Positions 12,038-22,461 of a DNA stretch of 64,000 nt are shown here, one piece after another. The stretch's first letter is position 1. Each line of letters starts with the position of its first letter. The notes under the pieces were generated by a model that saw only the letters and a program-made list of their open reading frames with translations, searched no databases and was not told the origin of the DNA. The position numbers and the translations under genes are program-made. The stretch is from Setomelanomma holmii (taxonomy: Eukaryota; Ascomycota; Dothideomycetes; Pleosporales; Phaeosphaeriaceae): contig ML978157.1 of assembly GCA_010015745.1 (NCBI GenBank), forward strand, positions 659,713 through 723,712, given 5' to 3'.

Positions 12038-12728
12038 ATGTCCACAGCACGCGTCTCCGCCCGCGCCATCAAGGCCCTAACATCCACCTCCAAAACCTCA
12101 ACCCGCCAGCTCTCCATGACTGGCCCAGCCACATTTTCCTCCCTCCTCACCTCCGATAAGCCTGCGCGCGGCAACAATGCTCCGCGCCTGCCCACCTCCG
12201 CAACCATTCCCGTTCCCGAAGCAAACAACACAGGCAAGCCGGTGCGACATTTCAACACGAGCAGGAGCTTGAAGGCCGTTGGTGATACCTCGACAATCGA
12301 CTTCATGTACATCCCCGACTTTGATCCCGATCTCAACGCCGCACCGGTTCAAATTAGGGTGCCGATTCTGCCGTGGACCAACGCGAGTGAATCAGTCAAG
12401 GCTGAGGCCACGGAGGCGGAGACACCGGTACGTCTACTACAACTCCCTTTCCCTCTGGTTATACGTTGAAGTAATTGCTAACCTCAGTCGATAGGTCATG
12501 ATGCCAACCATCCACACCGTCGCAGCCGATGGCACACACATCCACGCGCCCTCCGCCATGTCCGACATGACCGACAGCGACCACATTGATTTCCAAGGCA
12601 TGGCGAGCAACGTGGCATCGAAACTGGCGGCAAGACCGAGTGAAGGTGGAGAAGGCATGACGAAGCAGATTCTGACTGGACTTTGGGAGGATATTGTTGG
12701 GCCGAAGCAGGGTCATGCCAGGACTTGA
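12038..12728 (+). CDS. Conserved small mitochondrial-type protein, function unknown
   Basis: Two exons, 12038-12427 and 12495-12728, with a 67-nt intron (phase 0), encode 207 residues. The first ~90 residues are rich in Ser, Thr, Arg and Ala and nearly free of acidic residues, and contain HFNTSRSLKAVGD, which looks like a matrix-processing site; import into mitochondria is likely (inference). The mature part begins IDFMYIPDFDPD and continues with a VRVP-like segment and, after the splice, THIHAPSAMSDMTDSD, a pattern I associate with an uncharacterised fungal protein, without a name I can defend. The acceptor at ATAG (12494) is preferred over the upstream CTCAG because only it keeps frame. Confidence 0.8.
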
Positions 12729-13115
12729 GGGTGAGCTTCGGGATCGGCGAATCCTTGGGTCGCAAGGTGGATGAGGTCTTGGAGAATAAGGGACGACTTG
12801 TTTCATGGATGGTGTAACGATTTGGAAAGGTCTAGCTTGAAGTGCTCGAGCTTATGAGATCATGAAATCCATTGTAATGTTTTTGCTACCTCATTTCTCA
12901 AGTCCTTGATTATCTATGGTTGAGATTCCACCACTCCATTTCCATGGCGAGACCATACGCAGGAACGTAATGAGTGTGCGAGCTTGATATCATGACTGAT
13001 GTTGAATAGGAAGGCATGCTCAAAAGAATCTCCCTCCACACGGAGGTCCAGTATCCTCAGCCAGAGTCCACGCCAAAAGCCTCGTTGTCGAACCTCCTAC
13101 CGGCTCTAAGGAGTA
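12729..13115. other. Convergent 3' region
   Basis: 387 nt between the end of the plus-strand mitochondrial-type gene and the end of the first BTB gene on minus. No features beyond expected 3' untranslated sequence. Confidence 0.5.
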
Positions 13116-14058
13116 TCATTCGCAGAACCCGTAGTCCAACGTCTCGTCGTACTTCAAATGCGTACGAAAGCTGAACTCTGAAGCTGCTGAAGTATAGTCT
13201 GCCTGGTCTTGTGCCGTCTCGTTTTTCGAGTAGCATCTCCTCTCCGTCCTCTGGATCGAACTTCTGCCATCACTGGTCCAAGTGGGTGGTGTGGCTTGCT
13301 CGACCTTGAGCTCAGCTTGTCTTCTCATGACACAGAGAAGGAATGCATGCGGAAGTTGCTGTAAGGCCGTGAACTCATCTTCACCATCGTTGTCATGATC
13401 CCACTCTTCACACCACGTATTGGCCAGGTATTGCAGCAGCACGCCGTGTACTGGGACGTTCTTGTAGGCGTGGCAGGCCAGTTCACAGAACATAACAGTC
13501 TCTCCGTATTCGGCAGGCCTGAGATCTTGACATGCGAAGCATTCCATAGTTGCTGCGCGAAACTTGGGTGCAAGAAGTCTGTAGCCCAAGATGCCTGCCT
13601 TCAACATCGCCATACTGTGTTCGAGCAAGGTTCGGAATTTCGTCGGGTTGCCATGGAGAGCCAACGGCTTCGAGTCACTCGGCGTCCCCATCGGGCACTG
13701 TACCAGTGTACAACCATTCGACGTAACTGCGAGATGGATTAATAGCTTGTAAGTATACTGCAATATTAGGTTCACTTACAGATGCAAGGCTCGACGTCTT
13801 CGAGAACAACTTCGTTGTTCTGAGCTCCCTTCCACGATTCACTGAGAGCTTTGCTGAAGTACTCCGCTTGGTGAACGAGAACAGCCTTATGTACTAAGTA
13901 CGGTCTGCCTTCTAAACCGACCTTGACGCGAACGAGCGGACCACTTATAGCAGCACTACGCACAAAATTAGCAAAGGACGTACGATCGCAAACCACGAAC
14001 CCACTTACCTCAATCGTGGAGCGGTCGTGGTGGTAGAGCTTTGATTTGAATCCACCAT
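13116..14058 (-). CDS. BTB/POZ protein, array member A (only copy open to its end)
   Basis: Exons 14058-14009 (50 nt), 13955-13780 (176 nt) and 13726-13116 splice in phase into 278 residues. Exon 2 encodes the core of a BTB/POZ fold (VKVGLEGRPYLVHKAVLVHQ, AEYFSKALSESWKG, VVLEDVEP), which in fungi mediates dimer or cullin-3 adaptor contacts. The C-terminus has the family's LKYDETLDYGFCE ending, and this is the only array member without a premature stop. Oddity: right after the second splice, the family motif (YVEWLYTG) is encoded in a neighbouring frame for about 16 codons, whereas the open frame reads unrelated residues (SNGCTLVQCPMG). Downstream the open frame again matches the paralogues (GYRLLAPKFRAA). 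This looks like two compensating indels. The hydrophobic core may therefore be altered. Confidence 0.72.
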
Positions 14059-14401
14059 GATGTCTTGAGCCAGAGTTGACGTAAGCAATGAGCAGACCGA
14101 TAAGTTTGGGCAAGGTAGCAAGGTAGGAAGGGAAGTGACACTGTCACATATGTACATGCTAGCGTGTAAGCTTTGACCCTTTCAGGTGAGAGACGAAGTG
14201 AGCTCGAGCTCTGACGCAAAGTGATATTGAGTTTGAACCTTTGTATGGTCGAGAGTTTTCTTCGACCAACTTACTTATAGCGAGGGAGAACTACCTCTGT
14301 TCGATCCGGAACTGAAAACAGGAATGCCCAAGACAAAAACCAATTAACTTCAAGACAAAACGTTCTCGTCAGACACCTGGCCTTGCAGCCTTGCTACCCC
14401 A

Positions 14402-15424
14402 CTCAAAGAAGCCGTGGTCTGCTTGCTCGTCATGTCTCATGTGCTTGTTAGGGCCAGTGGACCCAACTCCTCCGAATGCACACTTTTCCCGTTCTTTGTC
14501 GCCGACATGCTCTTCGTAGCACCTCTGTTATTTCGTTGTTTTAAGAAGGGCAATAGACTTTTCCGGCATTCGTCCATGCGTCGGCCTCTCTTGCGGTCTC
14601 TTCATCGCATCGTTCTTCTCTGCCTCGATCTTCTTTATCTCTTCGGACTTCTCGACCAGGAGCTCGCTGTATCTGTGCATGGCTCAAAGCAGGAAGGCAT
14701 GCGCAAGATTGTTCTCAGCAGTGATATGAAACACATGGTCTTCTGAATGAAACCAGTCCTTACAGAACGTGTCGATGAGGAATTGCAAGACAATACTCTC
14801 CTTGGGATCATTCTTGTATACGAATTGAACGACCTTAAAAAAGCTATCCATGCGTGTATCGGTGTCGGGCTCCATTTGGCATTTCGGGGACTCATTCCAG
14901 ACTGCCGCTCGGAATGCTGGGGCAAGAAGGCCATCACCAAGGAGATATGCTTTTAGTGCAGATAGAACAATTTCGAGATTGTTCTCCATCCATATGTTTT
15001 TGGTGCTGGATGCCCGGTGATCGCGAGCCATTTGTCGCAAGCTCCTGGTAGAGGGCCCTTGTAAAGCCATTCGATAAAGATATTTAACTATCGGCGCGTT
15101 AGCGAAGATTAAGATGGGCTCTAAAGTTATCATGTAGGACACACAGATGCCGGGCTCAACGTCACCAAGAGTGACAACGCCGTCACGCACTTCCTCGCAC
15201 GATCCTCGACGTGCACCGCGGAAGTATTCTGAGTGGTGTACGAGGAGTGGCTTGTGGATGTGGTATGCTTTGCCCTTAGCACTGACTTTCACAGTCACGA
15301 AAGCACCGCCAATTGCCGTGCTAGGAATTGAGTTAGCCTTGATGGATTCTAGATTCTGATGTTAGCAAGCATACTTCAGCTGTGGCAAATTCAACTGCAC
15401 AGCGCTGTCGTCTGCTTCGGCCAT
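14402..15424 (-). pseudogene. BTB/POZ paralogue B, truncated by nonsense codons
   Basis: Exons 15424-15375 (50 nt), 15320-15145 (176 nt) and from 15087 onward follow the array plan; the start MAEADDSAVQ and the BTB core (IHKPLLVHHSEYFR, LGDVEP) are intact. The spliced frame is open for 209 residues and stops at TGA (14684-14686), exactly where paralogues have arginine in FLxRxM; a CGA to TGA change would explain it. Beyond the stop, the same frame keeps family sequence (MHRYSELLVEKSEE, then CYEEHVGDKE and HGFFE) to about 14402, broken once more by TAA. As in member A, the NIFIEWLYKG motif after the second splice sits in a shifted frame: the exon start reads TTAAAT where the family pattern predicts one base fewer. 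It may still be expressed as a truncated protein. Confidence 0.68.
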
Positions 15425-15728
15425 GGTGTAGGTATCGATTTGAGTTCAATCCTGATTGAAAGAACTAGAGAACTGTAGGCGATCGCACGAAAGATGATAC
15501 GGGAGTAGGCTAAGCCTGTATGACTGCAACTTATCCGTCAGAAATGAAAGTGACGGGCGAAATGAAGTTGGATGCTCGGCGAAGTGAGGGAGTGCAGACT
15601 ACGTGCTACAGTCCATTCGTGTAGACGCACCACTTGGCTTGCGGCAGGGAATGCTGAGTATAGGATTTACCCATCCTCCTCGAAAGATGCGTGGACATTC
15701 CCAATTCATGCACCGTGGTCTCAATCTC

Positions 15729-16596
15729 TCACTCGAAATATCCAAACTTCTTACCCCCGTCGTACCTCAGATGCAGAGGATTGCAAGCTTCCTATTCCTC
15801 ATCGTTGACGTGTTCCAAGTAGCATTTCACACATGATATATCCGTACCCCTCAACTCGGAGTGACGCTTCATGACCCGTACTAAGAAGTCATATGGCAAG
15901 TCCTGTTGATCTGCCAGGTCTTCGTCTTCCTCATCCTGTTGTTCCCAGTACTGGCAATGCTCATCGACAATGCGTTGTAAGATCGGTCGCTCGGGCGGAA
16001 TGTTGGCAAAGGTATATTCAACAGTCTGCCACCGGATAGGTCCATCCAAGCTCCCACAGGTGAGACTTGTGCAAAACGCTGAATTGGCTTCGCGTCGGAA
16101 ACGACTTGCGAGGAATCGGTCGCCGAACATATATGCTTTCACGAGCAGCAGAAGCATTTTCGCCCAGCCTTGATCCATGTCCCACACGTTCATACCGACT
16201 ACAGGTCTCCATCCCTCCTCATCGTGGAGCTCGGGCATCTCTTGAGTGTATAACCAGTGAACGAATAGCTTGACTACGTTGTGTAAGCACTGAGTCTGCG
16301 TATGCGTGGTAGCTGAGGCAATTCTTACAGGTGAGTGGTTCGATGTCTTCAAGCGGTATGAATCCTTCCCGAGCCTCCTTCCAAGGGCCTCGCAGCGCAT
16401 TGCGGAAGTACTCAGAGTGATATACGAGCAGGGCTGCATGAACACGAAATTGCTTTCTGTCAGGCCCAACTTCAAAAATGACCACATCGCCTTGGGCAGC
16501 GGCGCTAGATAGGGTCAGTGGACGCTCGGACTTGGACCGCGCGACTTACACGATGGAAGGCGCTTCTGCACAACCCGCTTGCTGTTCTGCATCCAT
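15729..16596 (-). pseudogene. BTB/POZ paralogue C, stop shortly before the natural end
   Basis: Exons 16596-16550 (47 nt), 16504-16329 (176 nt) and from 16273 splice in phase. The frame is open for 234 residues to TAG at 15792-15794. The protein shows the whole family pattern in one frame: IFEVGPDRKQFRVHAALLVY, SEYFRNALRGPWKEA, KLFVHWLYTQEMPEL, then VKAYMFGDRFLAS and FLVRVMKRHSEL. After the TAG the same frame continues with family sequence (LHLRYDGGKKFGYFE) and meets TGA at 15729, so the lesion removes only about 21 residues. Of the array members this one is the most likely to be functional apart from A, and it best shows the ancestral reading of the BTB-to-BACK-like linker that A and B have scrambled. 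Confidence 0.68.
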
Positions 16597-16969
16597 GGCC
16601 GGATGCCTTGATCCCGGTTCGACAATAGTGTGTGTTGTAGAAGTGGAAAGCTGTCAAGGCAGAAGTGGAGAAAAGATTTGAGGTAGGCGCGGCCGCGCTT
16701 ATACTCACGTGCTAGGAAGTGAGAGTGAAAAAGTGAGCACGGGCGTGTCTGTGTTGATACATGTCTCGAGCGAACAAAGAGACTAGGAACACAACTTAAG
16801 AGTCAAACAATCTTAAATGTGTCTCGAACATATTGTAGTGTGTACTTTCGGGTCGCTGCTCTTCAGCTACAGGTGACCGCTTTCATTTTAACTTTTCAGA
16901 TGCATGACGCACTGCTTATTTCGAGCTGCTTCCGACCAAGTACTATTTTTCCAAACCTTTCGCGAGCCA

Positions 16970-17896
16970 CTCAAAGTACCCAAAATCTTTCTCCTCATCG
17001 TAATTACCTCTTATGTGGTTCTCTGAACATCTCTTCTCCTTCGCTTCTGAGGCGTGCTCTAGATAGCAGCACGTCGTTTTCATCTTCCTCCCGCTATACT
17101 CAACGCGCCACGAGTATCTCTTGAGAGCTCGTCAATAGAAGCCCACTGGGAAAGAGTCGAGCACACATGTGTCACCTCAGTCATCTTCTGTTACCTCCCA
17201 GTTGTCGCAAAACTTGCCAACCAGCAGCTGGAGGACTGGTCGATTTGGCGGGATGTTCTCCCAGGCCCAGTCGACGATCTCGGAGATTTCCCAGCAGCTG
17301 AGGCCGTACTCCTGTATGTGCTCGACAATGGTCTTGGCCGTGCCGCGCCTGGATGCAGGGATGAGGAATCTGTCTCTAAAGCTATAGGCCTCGTACTTGA
17401 GACGAAGTATATCTTGCACACCATGTTCGTCGGGATCCACGCCAATTATATCTGACCAAGTCGGGCTATCTTCAACGGCCGGGAATATTTGTTTGTAAAG
17501 CCAGTGCACAAAGATATTGACTACATGAACAAATTAGTTCGGGAAAATTGTCGCGACCGCGCCCACAGGCTTGGAGGTGACATAAGAGTCGACTCGAAGC
17601 AAATTGTCTTACAAACTGTGTGCTCAACGTCCGTGAGGGTGAAATATTTCTCTGTCGCCTCTTTCCATAGACCGCTTAAAGCTTTACGGAAGTACTCTGA
17701 GTGATGCACGAGCAGCGCTTCGTGGATATAGTATTTCTTTGGATCGTCTTGGACAACCTGGATCGCGACAATGCCTTCCGTTACGGCGTCACTATCTCGT
17801 TTAGCAATGCTTCAACAGTGATGCATGTGTACCTTACTTAAGTGTAGGTGAATTGGGCGATTCAGATGTTGTGGTTGGAATTGTGGTCATGGTCAT
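16970..17896 (-). pseudogene. BTB/POZ paralogue D, C-terminal part lost to stops
   Basis: Exons 17896-17838 (59 nt), 17791-17613 (179 nt, one codon longer than its sisters) and from 17520 splice in phase. The frame encodes 193 residues, with a clean BTB core (YYIHEALLVHHSEYF), NIFVHWLYKQ, and the helical region up to LLVGKFCDNW. It then meets TGA at 17177-17179. In the same frame beyond it, a second TGA precedes recognisable family tail (CCYLEHASEAKEK and DEEKDFGYFE) down to about 16970. A 49-nt stretch with good splice-like ends (GTAACA...CCCAG) spans the first stop, but splicing it would put the tail out of frame, so it does not rescue the gene. Confidence 0.66.
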
Positions 17897-18250
17897 TAGA
17901 GTTGGAAAACTGTCGAGCTTGAAAGGTTTGTGGAAGAAGGGCTGAAGCAAATAGGAAAGTACGCTGGGTTGAGATATGGTAGGAGCTTCGATTGACGCAC
18001 AGACACTGAGATATGAGATATCGAAACTTGCCGAGGTGAATGTGAGAGGTTAACAAGAGATGAAGTGGAAATGTTACCGGTTGCAGGAACGTGCATTTTA
18101 TTGCCCGCTCTCTAATCAATAAAGACGGGTCATGTAGACCTCACTTTTGCGCATTGAGAAAAAGAGAGACCACAATGAAGATGGTACATTATCGAGTCTT
18201 AGCATTCCTTCCGCATTCTTCCTCGCCCTCATCTCCCCCAGCCTAATGGC

Positions 18251-19153
18251 TCACTCGAAGTACCCGAATTCTCGAACCGCATCGTACCTCATGTGAGCCT
18301 TGGAATACGCTGTTTTCTCATCCTTAGATGGATGTTCCAAGTAGCATTGTTCCACCCGCTTCTTTCCTTCTTTACTCGCCCTCAAGATTTCCGCGTACCT
18401 TCGCATGACTCGTAGCATGAAGGCTGGAGGAAAATGCTTCTGATAACTGATCTCGCAACGATCGTCCTGAGCTTCGTCCCAGCGATCGCAGAAGTCGTCC
18501 ACCAGGAATTGCAGGATCGGTCTGTGGAGGGGAACATGCTGGAAAGCATATTCGAAAACTTCTTGAAGTCCATGGCGAAGAAATGATTAGAGACATTCAT
18601 CTTCGTCATAGTAGTCATGATGAGCTGCCGGAAGTCTGGCGCTACCAATCTGTCGCTCAGAACATCGGCCTTGATACAGATGATTATGATGCCCGCCACT
18701 TCAGAGAGGGGAGTCTTTTGTGTGATGATCGCTCATTCCTTGAGTGTGTCGTTATCGTCAATGAGCTTGGAAATGGTGCGAACGTAGAGCCAATGGACAA
18801 AGACGTTGAATGGTCCTATTTAGTGGTGTTAGAAAGTGGAAAATGATAACTATGTTTGCGAGAGCATTACTCACAGTTGACAGGCTCGACATCGTCCAGT
18901 ACCACCTTTCCAAGTTTGCGCCTCAGTCCACGGACCTTGAAGTGCTTCGCGGAAGTAGTCGGAGTGATGGGTAAGCAGGCCTTTGTGAACGTGGTACTTC
19001 TCGTGTCTTCCGCCGACCTCGATGAGCACAGTCGGGTCCTTCAAGGAGACGCTACCAGCATCAGCACGAGTGTTGTGCAAGTAGTTGCGTTTACTTTGGA
19101 AATCTTAGTGCTGGCCGTCCAGAATTCGACGGCTTCGCCTTCGAATTCGCCAT
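18251..19153 (-). pseudogene. BTB/POZ paralogue E, multiply frameshifted
   Basis: The plan is preserved: exon 1 19153-19095 (59 nt, as in D), exon 2 19051-18875, then the rest to 18251. Exon 2 is 177 nt rather than 176: one extra G in AAAGGTGG shifts the frame inside the BTB domain just before VVLDDVEP. After the second splice the expected frame meets TGA at the first codon, and the family motif (NVFVHWLYV) begins six bases further on. A further stop follows LKE, and a frame change at a TTTT run near 18550 separates MDFKK from VFEYAFQHVPLHRP. The last ~100 residues (FMLRVMRRYAEIL, CYLEHPSKDEK, REFGYFE) are well kept in one frame. At least three lesions make this a pseudogene. Confidence 0.75.
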
Positions 19154-19362
19154 CGTGCAGCCTCGAACGAGCGTCGAGATGAGAGCGGTTTGCAGACGGT
19201 GGGGTTGTGTGAAAGGATGATAGACGCGAAGGCGACCTGATATAAGCAGGTTTCGAAGACACTAGAGTACTGATACGCGAGCAGATAAAGGCAGATTTGA
19301 TTCTGAGTACTTAGCCCCATGGGCATAGTGAGATACTCCGCTGATTTCTCAGGAACTGTCAA

Positions 19363-19381
19363 GATTGATTGATTGATTGAT
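19363..19381. repeat. (GATT)n microsatellite
   Basis: Four and three-quarter perfect copies of GATT between paralogues E and F. Confidence 0.8.
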
Positions 19382-19425
19382 CTGGTGTGCGTGCGAGGAA
19401 CTCCCTTCGGCGCTAATCAGACGCG

Positions 19426-20316
19426 TCAGCAGTAATACTTGTATGCATGGTACTCCATATGCGCCTTGCCACAAGATGTCCTCTCCTCGTCGGTAGCATG
19501 CTCCAAATAGCAGGGCTTCTTCTACGAATGCTCGTCGCGGTCGTGCTTCATGTAGCTGTACCTTGTCAGGGCATGAGTGACGAAGGCTATCGCAAGGTTC
19601 AATGAATATTCCGGGCTGTCCCAATCTGGCTCTCAAAAATCATAAAATCGGTCCACCATCAGCTGCAGTACGGGACGATCCGAAGGTATGTTTTCGAATG
19701 CCCATACAATGGTATCGCTGACGGAGTAAAGGAACCAGACTTCCCAGCAATTCCGTATATGATCCACAAGCTCTGAGTTCATGAGCCTCTGAAAGTCTGA
19801 CGCAAGGATGCGATCCCCAAAGCCATAAGCGCGTGCATAGCATATGATGTCGAGGTCCTCAAAGCCTGGGCAGCGCGACAAGCTTTCGATGTGTCCCATA
19901 ATGTCGTTGTGTATTTTCTGGTTGTACAGCCAATGTACGAATAGTTCGACTACTCATATTTGTTAGTTCGGTCATTCCGACTTTACAATACCACCTTGAC
20001 TGAAGTATCAAGGAACTAGATGAACTTCATGTGCGACCTACATATGTCTTCTCCAACGTTGTCTAGGGTGATGACGTTCTCTTGCGCCTCTATCCACGGA
20101 CCTGGTAGAGCCTTGGCGAAGTACTCGGAATGACGAACTAAGAGGGCTTTGTGAATGTAAAACTGCTTGAGGTCGGGCCCGATCTCGACGGTCACGAGGC
20201 CTTCGCCAGGCGCATCGCTATGACTTACCAGTGGCTCCATTACGATCTGAATAGCGACCTTCGTACCCAGGAGCTACTAGCCCTGTCTGAGGTTCGTCTG
20301 TGTCGGAGTCTGTCAT
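19426..20316 (-). pseudogene. BTB/POZ paralogue F, two in-frame stops
   Basis: Exons 20316-20267 (50 nt), 20217-20042 (176 nt) and from 19949 splice in phase (introns of 49 and 92 nt). The true start is MTDSDTDEPQ, not the in-frame ATG at 20240, which lies inside intron 1. The BTB core is intact (FYIHKALLVRHSEYFAKAL), followed by ELFVHWLYNQ and YGFGDRILASDF. The frame stops at TGA (19633-19635) after 180 residues, where the paralogues have the tryptophan of the F/Y-x-x-W motif; TGG to TGA would explain it. Family sequence continues in the same frame (PCYLEHATDEER) past a further TAG to a final TGA at 19426. Confidence 0.72.
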
Positions 20317-20622
20317 GTTTGCTCTGATGTTGTATCTCGCTGACTACTGATGTAATAGAGAAAGTCGAAAGAGGTCGAGCAAATGGCGACGCTGCCCGAA
20401 TCTGCGCTGGGTGTTGTAAGTAAAGGTAGATGTAGCTGTCGATAATAAGTGAGAGACGACTGACAGCCTTGCGTAGGCGCTTGGTCGAGCAAGGAACGAA
20501 CTATTTGGCAAAGTAGTGGTATCTTCGATATAGTATTTCGACAATATCAGCATAAGTCTCGGTCCCATGCGGAATCGCGCTTGGAATTTTACTGGCATGG
20601 CTACGTCAAAAGGTGCAGGTGC

Positions 20623-21930
20623 TCAGTCCAGCGTCCAGACCTTCACCTCGCCCTCATCGCCTGTGCTGACTACGACCTCTTCGTCACCTCGCCTTTTGCC
20701 CTTGTCCGCTCTCTTTGCCCAAGTGACATGGTTGACCTCGAACACATCGTGCGCAGCGAATAGCTCCGCGACCACCACCCACTCGGTCGGTGATTCCGTT
20801 TGGTGGGTAGCCGCATCGGTCTCCATCTCATCTCCATTTGCTGCAACTCCATTCGGTGTCTGCTTCCTCCACTGCTCCTTGTATACGATGATTTTGCCGT
20901 CGCTGCCCGCACTGACGATGAGACCGGTGGTCCGACTCCACGATACTGAGTAGATGGCACGTTCGTGTACCTGTGGGAGAATGACGTCCTGATACCAGTC
21001 CTCGTCGATAGCCGCCGATCTTATTATGCTTGGGATTCCAGTATTCGAGGCCGCATTGTCTGGCACATCTCTCGGTTTCCGCCGCCATATCCGAACTGTG
21101 CAGTCGTCACTGCATGTTGCGAGCCGTGGCCCTGACCTCTCCAGTCCCTCAATGTAGGTCTGCTGCTCTTCCGATATTCCGTCTCTTTGTGCGCGGAAGT
21201 CCTTTCTGCTCATCCCACTTCCCTCGAACTCGACCCACCACACCGTTTTCTCGTGTCCTTCTCTGCCTGCTATGCAAGCCACCTGCACCCAATCGTCTGC
21301 ATCCTCTCTGTATAATCGCACGCTGTCATCGTAGCTTGCGCTCGCCAGCAGATCTTCCTCGGGATGCCACGCGACGCATTTGACGTCGCCGTCATGCTCC
21401 TGCAGTACAGCTACAGTCTCGAAGTTGTCGTCTTCCAGCTCTTCCCATATCCAGACGGACTTATCGCGTGAGCATGTAGCGAGATACTGGCCCGTGGGTG
21501 ACCATGAGAGGGACTTGATCTCGGATTCATGACCGTCGAGTATGCACGAAAACTGATAGTCATCGTCGTCATCTCTGCCATCCTCGTCTTCCGCACCTCC
21601 AATGCGACGGTTCGTGAAGTCATCCTCATTTGTTGATTGTTCTTCTCGCCGCCATATTCCTGCACTCGAGTCGAAGCTTCCTGTTGCTAGTACGCTTTGT
21701 CCTCTGGTATTGGGCTTCCATGACACAGCTCGCACGCTACGTTTGTGGCCGCCTGTTATCGAGTGTAGTAGTGTGAAGGATGTCAGGCTATACACGCGGA
21801 CGCTGCGGTCGGAGCAGGCCGTTGCGACAATTGGCAATGACGGATGCGGCACGGTTTGCCATGTTCGCGAGCTCGAGGGCGGTGCGAGTGCGGCGAGTGG
21901 TGAAAGCGTTCGAGGACGTGCTTCGGGCAT
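20623..21930 (-). CDS. cia1: Cytosolic iron-sulfur assembly protein CIA1 (WD40)
   Basis: A single uninterrupted frame of 435 residues made of WD40 repeats for a seven-bladed propeller. Features typical of fungal CIA1 are the opening blade (IVATACSDRSVRVY), GGHKRSVRAVSWKP, LDGHESEIKSLSWSP, LQEHDGDVKCVAWHP, a long acidic insertion between blades (EDEDGRDDDDDY), and the terminal GEVKVWTLD. CIA1 joins the cytosolic CIA targeting complex and passes [4Fe-4S] clusters to apoproteins of the cytosol and nucleus such as DNA polymerases and helicases. The start is the first ATG of the frame. It ends about 300 nt before the start of BTB member F. Confidence 0.93.
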   Translation of the reverse strand: MPEARPRTLSPLAALAPPSSSRTWQTVPHPSLPIVATACSDRSVRVYSLTSFTLLHSITGGHKRSVRAVSWKPNTRGQSVLATGSFDSSAGIWRREEQSTNEDDFTNRRIGGAEDEDGRDDDDDYQFSCILDGHESEIKSLSWSPTGQYLATCSRDKSVWIWEELEDDNFETVAVLQEHDGDVKCVAWHPEEDLLASASYDDSVRLYREDADDWVQVACIAGREGHEKTVWWVEFEGSGMSRKDFRAQRDGISEEQQTYIEGLERSGPRLATCSDDCTVRIWRRKPRDVPDNAASNTGIPSIIRSAAIDEDWYQDVILPQVHERAIYSVSWSRTTGLIVSAGSDGKIIVYKEQWRKQTPNGVAANGDEMETDAATHQTESPTEWVVVAELFAAHDVFEVNHVTWAKRADKGKRRGDEEVVVSTGDEGEVKVWTLD

Positions 21931-22461
21931 ACTAGCGGGGCTGCGAAGGCAGATGGAGGAGTAGGTGTCAGGTCGCAGGCAAGCAATTCGTGCGCGGGTT
22001 TTATCTCGAGATATCTGATGACAACGTACTCGTTCCGGGATGCAGAGAAGAGAATGATGCGCGATTGTGTCGTGTCAAGCTGCGTGAATGATGAGTGTTG
22101 TGTCGCGAAGAAGAAAGTCTGGCACAGCGTCATGCCGGTATCGCTTAGGCAGCAGGGGTGTGTTATCGGAGGGCATGCACATTATCCTATCGCGCATTGG
22201 TTGACTCTCTCGCTCTCAAATCATACTTAGCATTAACATTGTGATTTGTGCCTGGTCCTATACTATGTAAGGTAATATGTACACGATGGCATGTCTCCAA
22301 CATATATGGCACAACGTGCCAAACGCCCCTGAACGACCTAGATCCAAAACTCCTACCAATGGCATTGCTGAATCATGGGTATCCCAAAGGAAGGTAACGC
22401 CAAAATCGCAAAAGACATAACGTGTAGCGAGATTGCGAACGAGCGATTTGACTAGCAACGT
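21931..22461. other. Upstream region of cia1
   Basis: 530 nt between the cia1 start and the end of the MHYT gene, both minus. It should hold the cia1 promoter; no specific site recognised. Confidence 0.45.

Noticed and set aside
17129..17190. A 49-nt GTAACA...CCCAG intron rescuing BTB member D
   Set aside because: Splicing it shifts the frame and the conserved C-terminal tail would no longer be read.
20042..20240. ATG at 20240 as the start of BTB member F
   Set aside because: It lies within intron 1. The exon plan of the sister genes (50-nt first exon, 176-nt second exon) fits only with the start at 20316.
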